Shown here in pieces: positions 14,150 through 14,340 of a stretch of DNA of 14,340 nt. Numbering within the stretch: position 1 is the first letter of the stretch; the number at the start of each line of letters is the position of its first letter. The DNA is taken from assembly GCF_018853465.1 (NCBI RefSeq), contig NZ_JABBOU010000112.1, positions 1 through 14,340 of the forward strand, in the 5' to 3' direction. The translations under genes were made by a program, and so were the position numbers. Below the pieces are notes generated by a model that made no database searches, had not been told where the DNA came from, and saw only the letters and a list, made by a program, of their open reading frames with translations. Source of the stretch: Acidithiobacillus montserratensis. Lineage in GTDB: Bacteria > Pseudomonadota > Gammaproteobacteria > Acidithiobacillales > Acidithiobacillaceae.

Positions 14150-14340
14150 TCAGAACAAAAACTGCCCACGGAACTGGAGAATATTCAAATCCGTGTTGTA
14201 GATGGCGTTGTTCACATAGCTCGCGCCCACCGGGGTCGTGGTCGGGATATCGCCAATGTGGGCATGGGAATAATCGAGCATCAGCCGGACATGCTCATTG
14301 GCATACCAGTTGACTCCGGCGGTGATGTTATCGCCGCGCC
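14150..14340 (-). CDS. C-terminal end of a Porin_O_P (OprP/OprO-like) phosphate-selective porin (partial)
   Basis: The last 62 codons and stop of a minus-strand gene that enters from the right edge. Strand-like segments ITAGVNWYANEHVRLMLDY, followed by SHAHI, and LNILQFRGQFLF match the closing strands of phosphate-selective porins O and P. The chain ends in Phe, the usual last residue of a beta-barrel. OprP and OprO of Pseudomonas admit phosphate or polyphosphate and are induced by phosphate limitation. The selectivity lysines lie in the missing part, so the substrate is unproven. It probably shares a transcript with the phytase-like gene downstream. Confidence 0.78.
   Translation of the reverse strand, partial: RGDNITAGVNWYANEHVRLMLDYSHAHIGDIPTTTPVGASYVNNAIYNTDLNILQFRGQFLF

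Overview
The window looks like a chromosomal segment of an acidophilic gammaproteobacterium-like Gram-negative, most plausibly Acidithiobacillus or a close relative. The reasons are moderate-to-high GC, an E. coli-like rsmI / lpoA / yraN / SIS-gene order, LPS heptose genes, and a cluster of outer-membrane porins beside a phytase-like esterase. The genus is an inference; no rRNA marker is present. All the genes recognised here read as intact, apart from the two partial genes cut by the window edges.

Layout. Positions 1-82 hold the last 26 codons of an unknown membrane protein. A DsbC/DsbG-like lipoprotein (165-1010) converges on galE (minus, 1049-2014). Across a 161-bp divergent spacer lies a DUF4239 membrane protein (2176-2946). 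A tRNA-Phe(GAA) gene (minus, 3009-3084) follows rsmI (minus, 3098-3955) by 13 bp and appears to have its own promoter inside the end of rsmI. Divergent from rsmI is a tightly packed plus-strand operon: lpoA, yraN, a fused gmhA-hldE(C-terminal) gene, a GlcD-type FAD oxidase, an RMND1/DUF155 protein and waaF (3990-10547). It contains two 4-bp start/stop overlaps and gaps of only 2-5 bp. Heptose synthesis and transfer genes therefore flank an FAD oxidase and a DUF155 protein, directly after a cell-wall synthesis activator.

The right third (10548-14340) is a minus-strand outer-membrane region. It runs, in transcription order, from the end of a Porin_O_P (OprP-like) gene and a phytase-like secreted esterase to an OprD-family porin and an OmpA-domain lipoprotein, closed by an intrinsic terminator. 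The OprD porin has a striking upstream array of 11-bp-spaced TGTCAT-like half-sites, which is the architecture of a PhoB-binding Pho box. With the OprP-like porin and phytase-like esterase next door, this suggests a phosphate-starvation outer-membrane locus. The 3' UTR of the OmpA-domain gene has the form of a small RNA: a hairpin, a CU-rich anti-Shine-Dalgarno stretch, and a terminator hairpin followed by seven U.

No gene-free stretch exceeds 300 bases. The longest are 12598-12797 (Pho-box promoter and a hairpin) and 2015-2175 (divergent spacer with a nested inverted repeat). I saw no CRISPR array, insertion sequence or integrase. The best candidates for something new are the GmhA-HldE fusion sitting where E. 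coli has diaA, the Pho-box-driven porin/OmpA operon, and its possible 3'-UTR small RNA.
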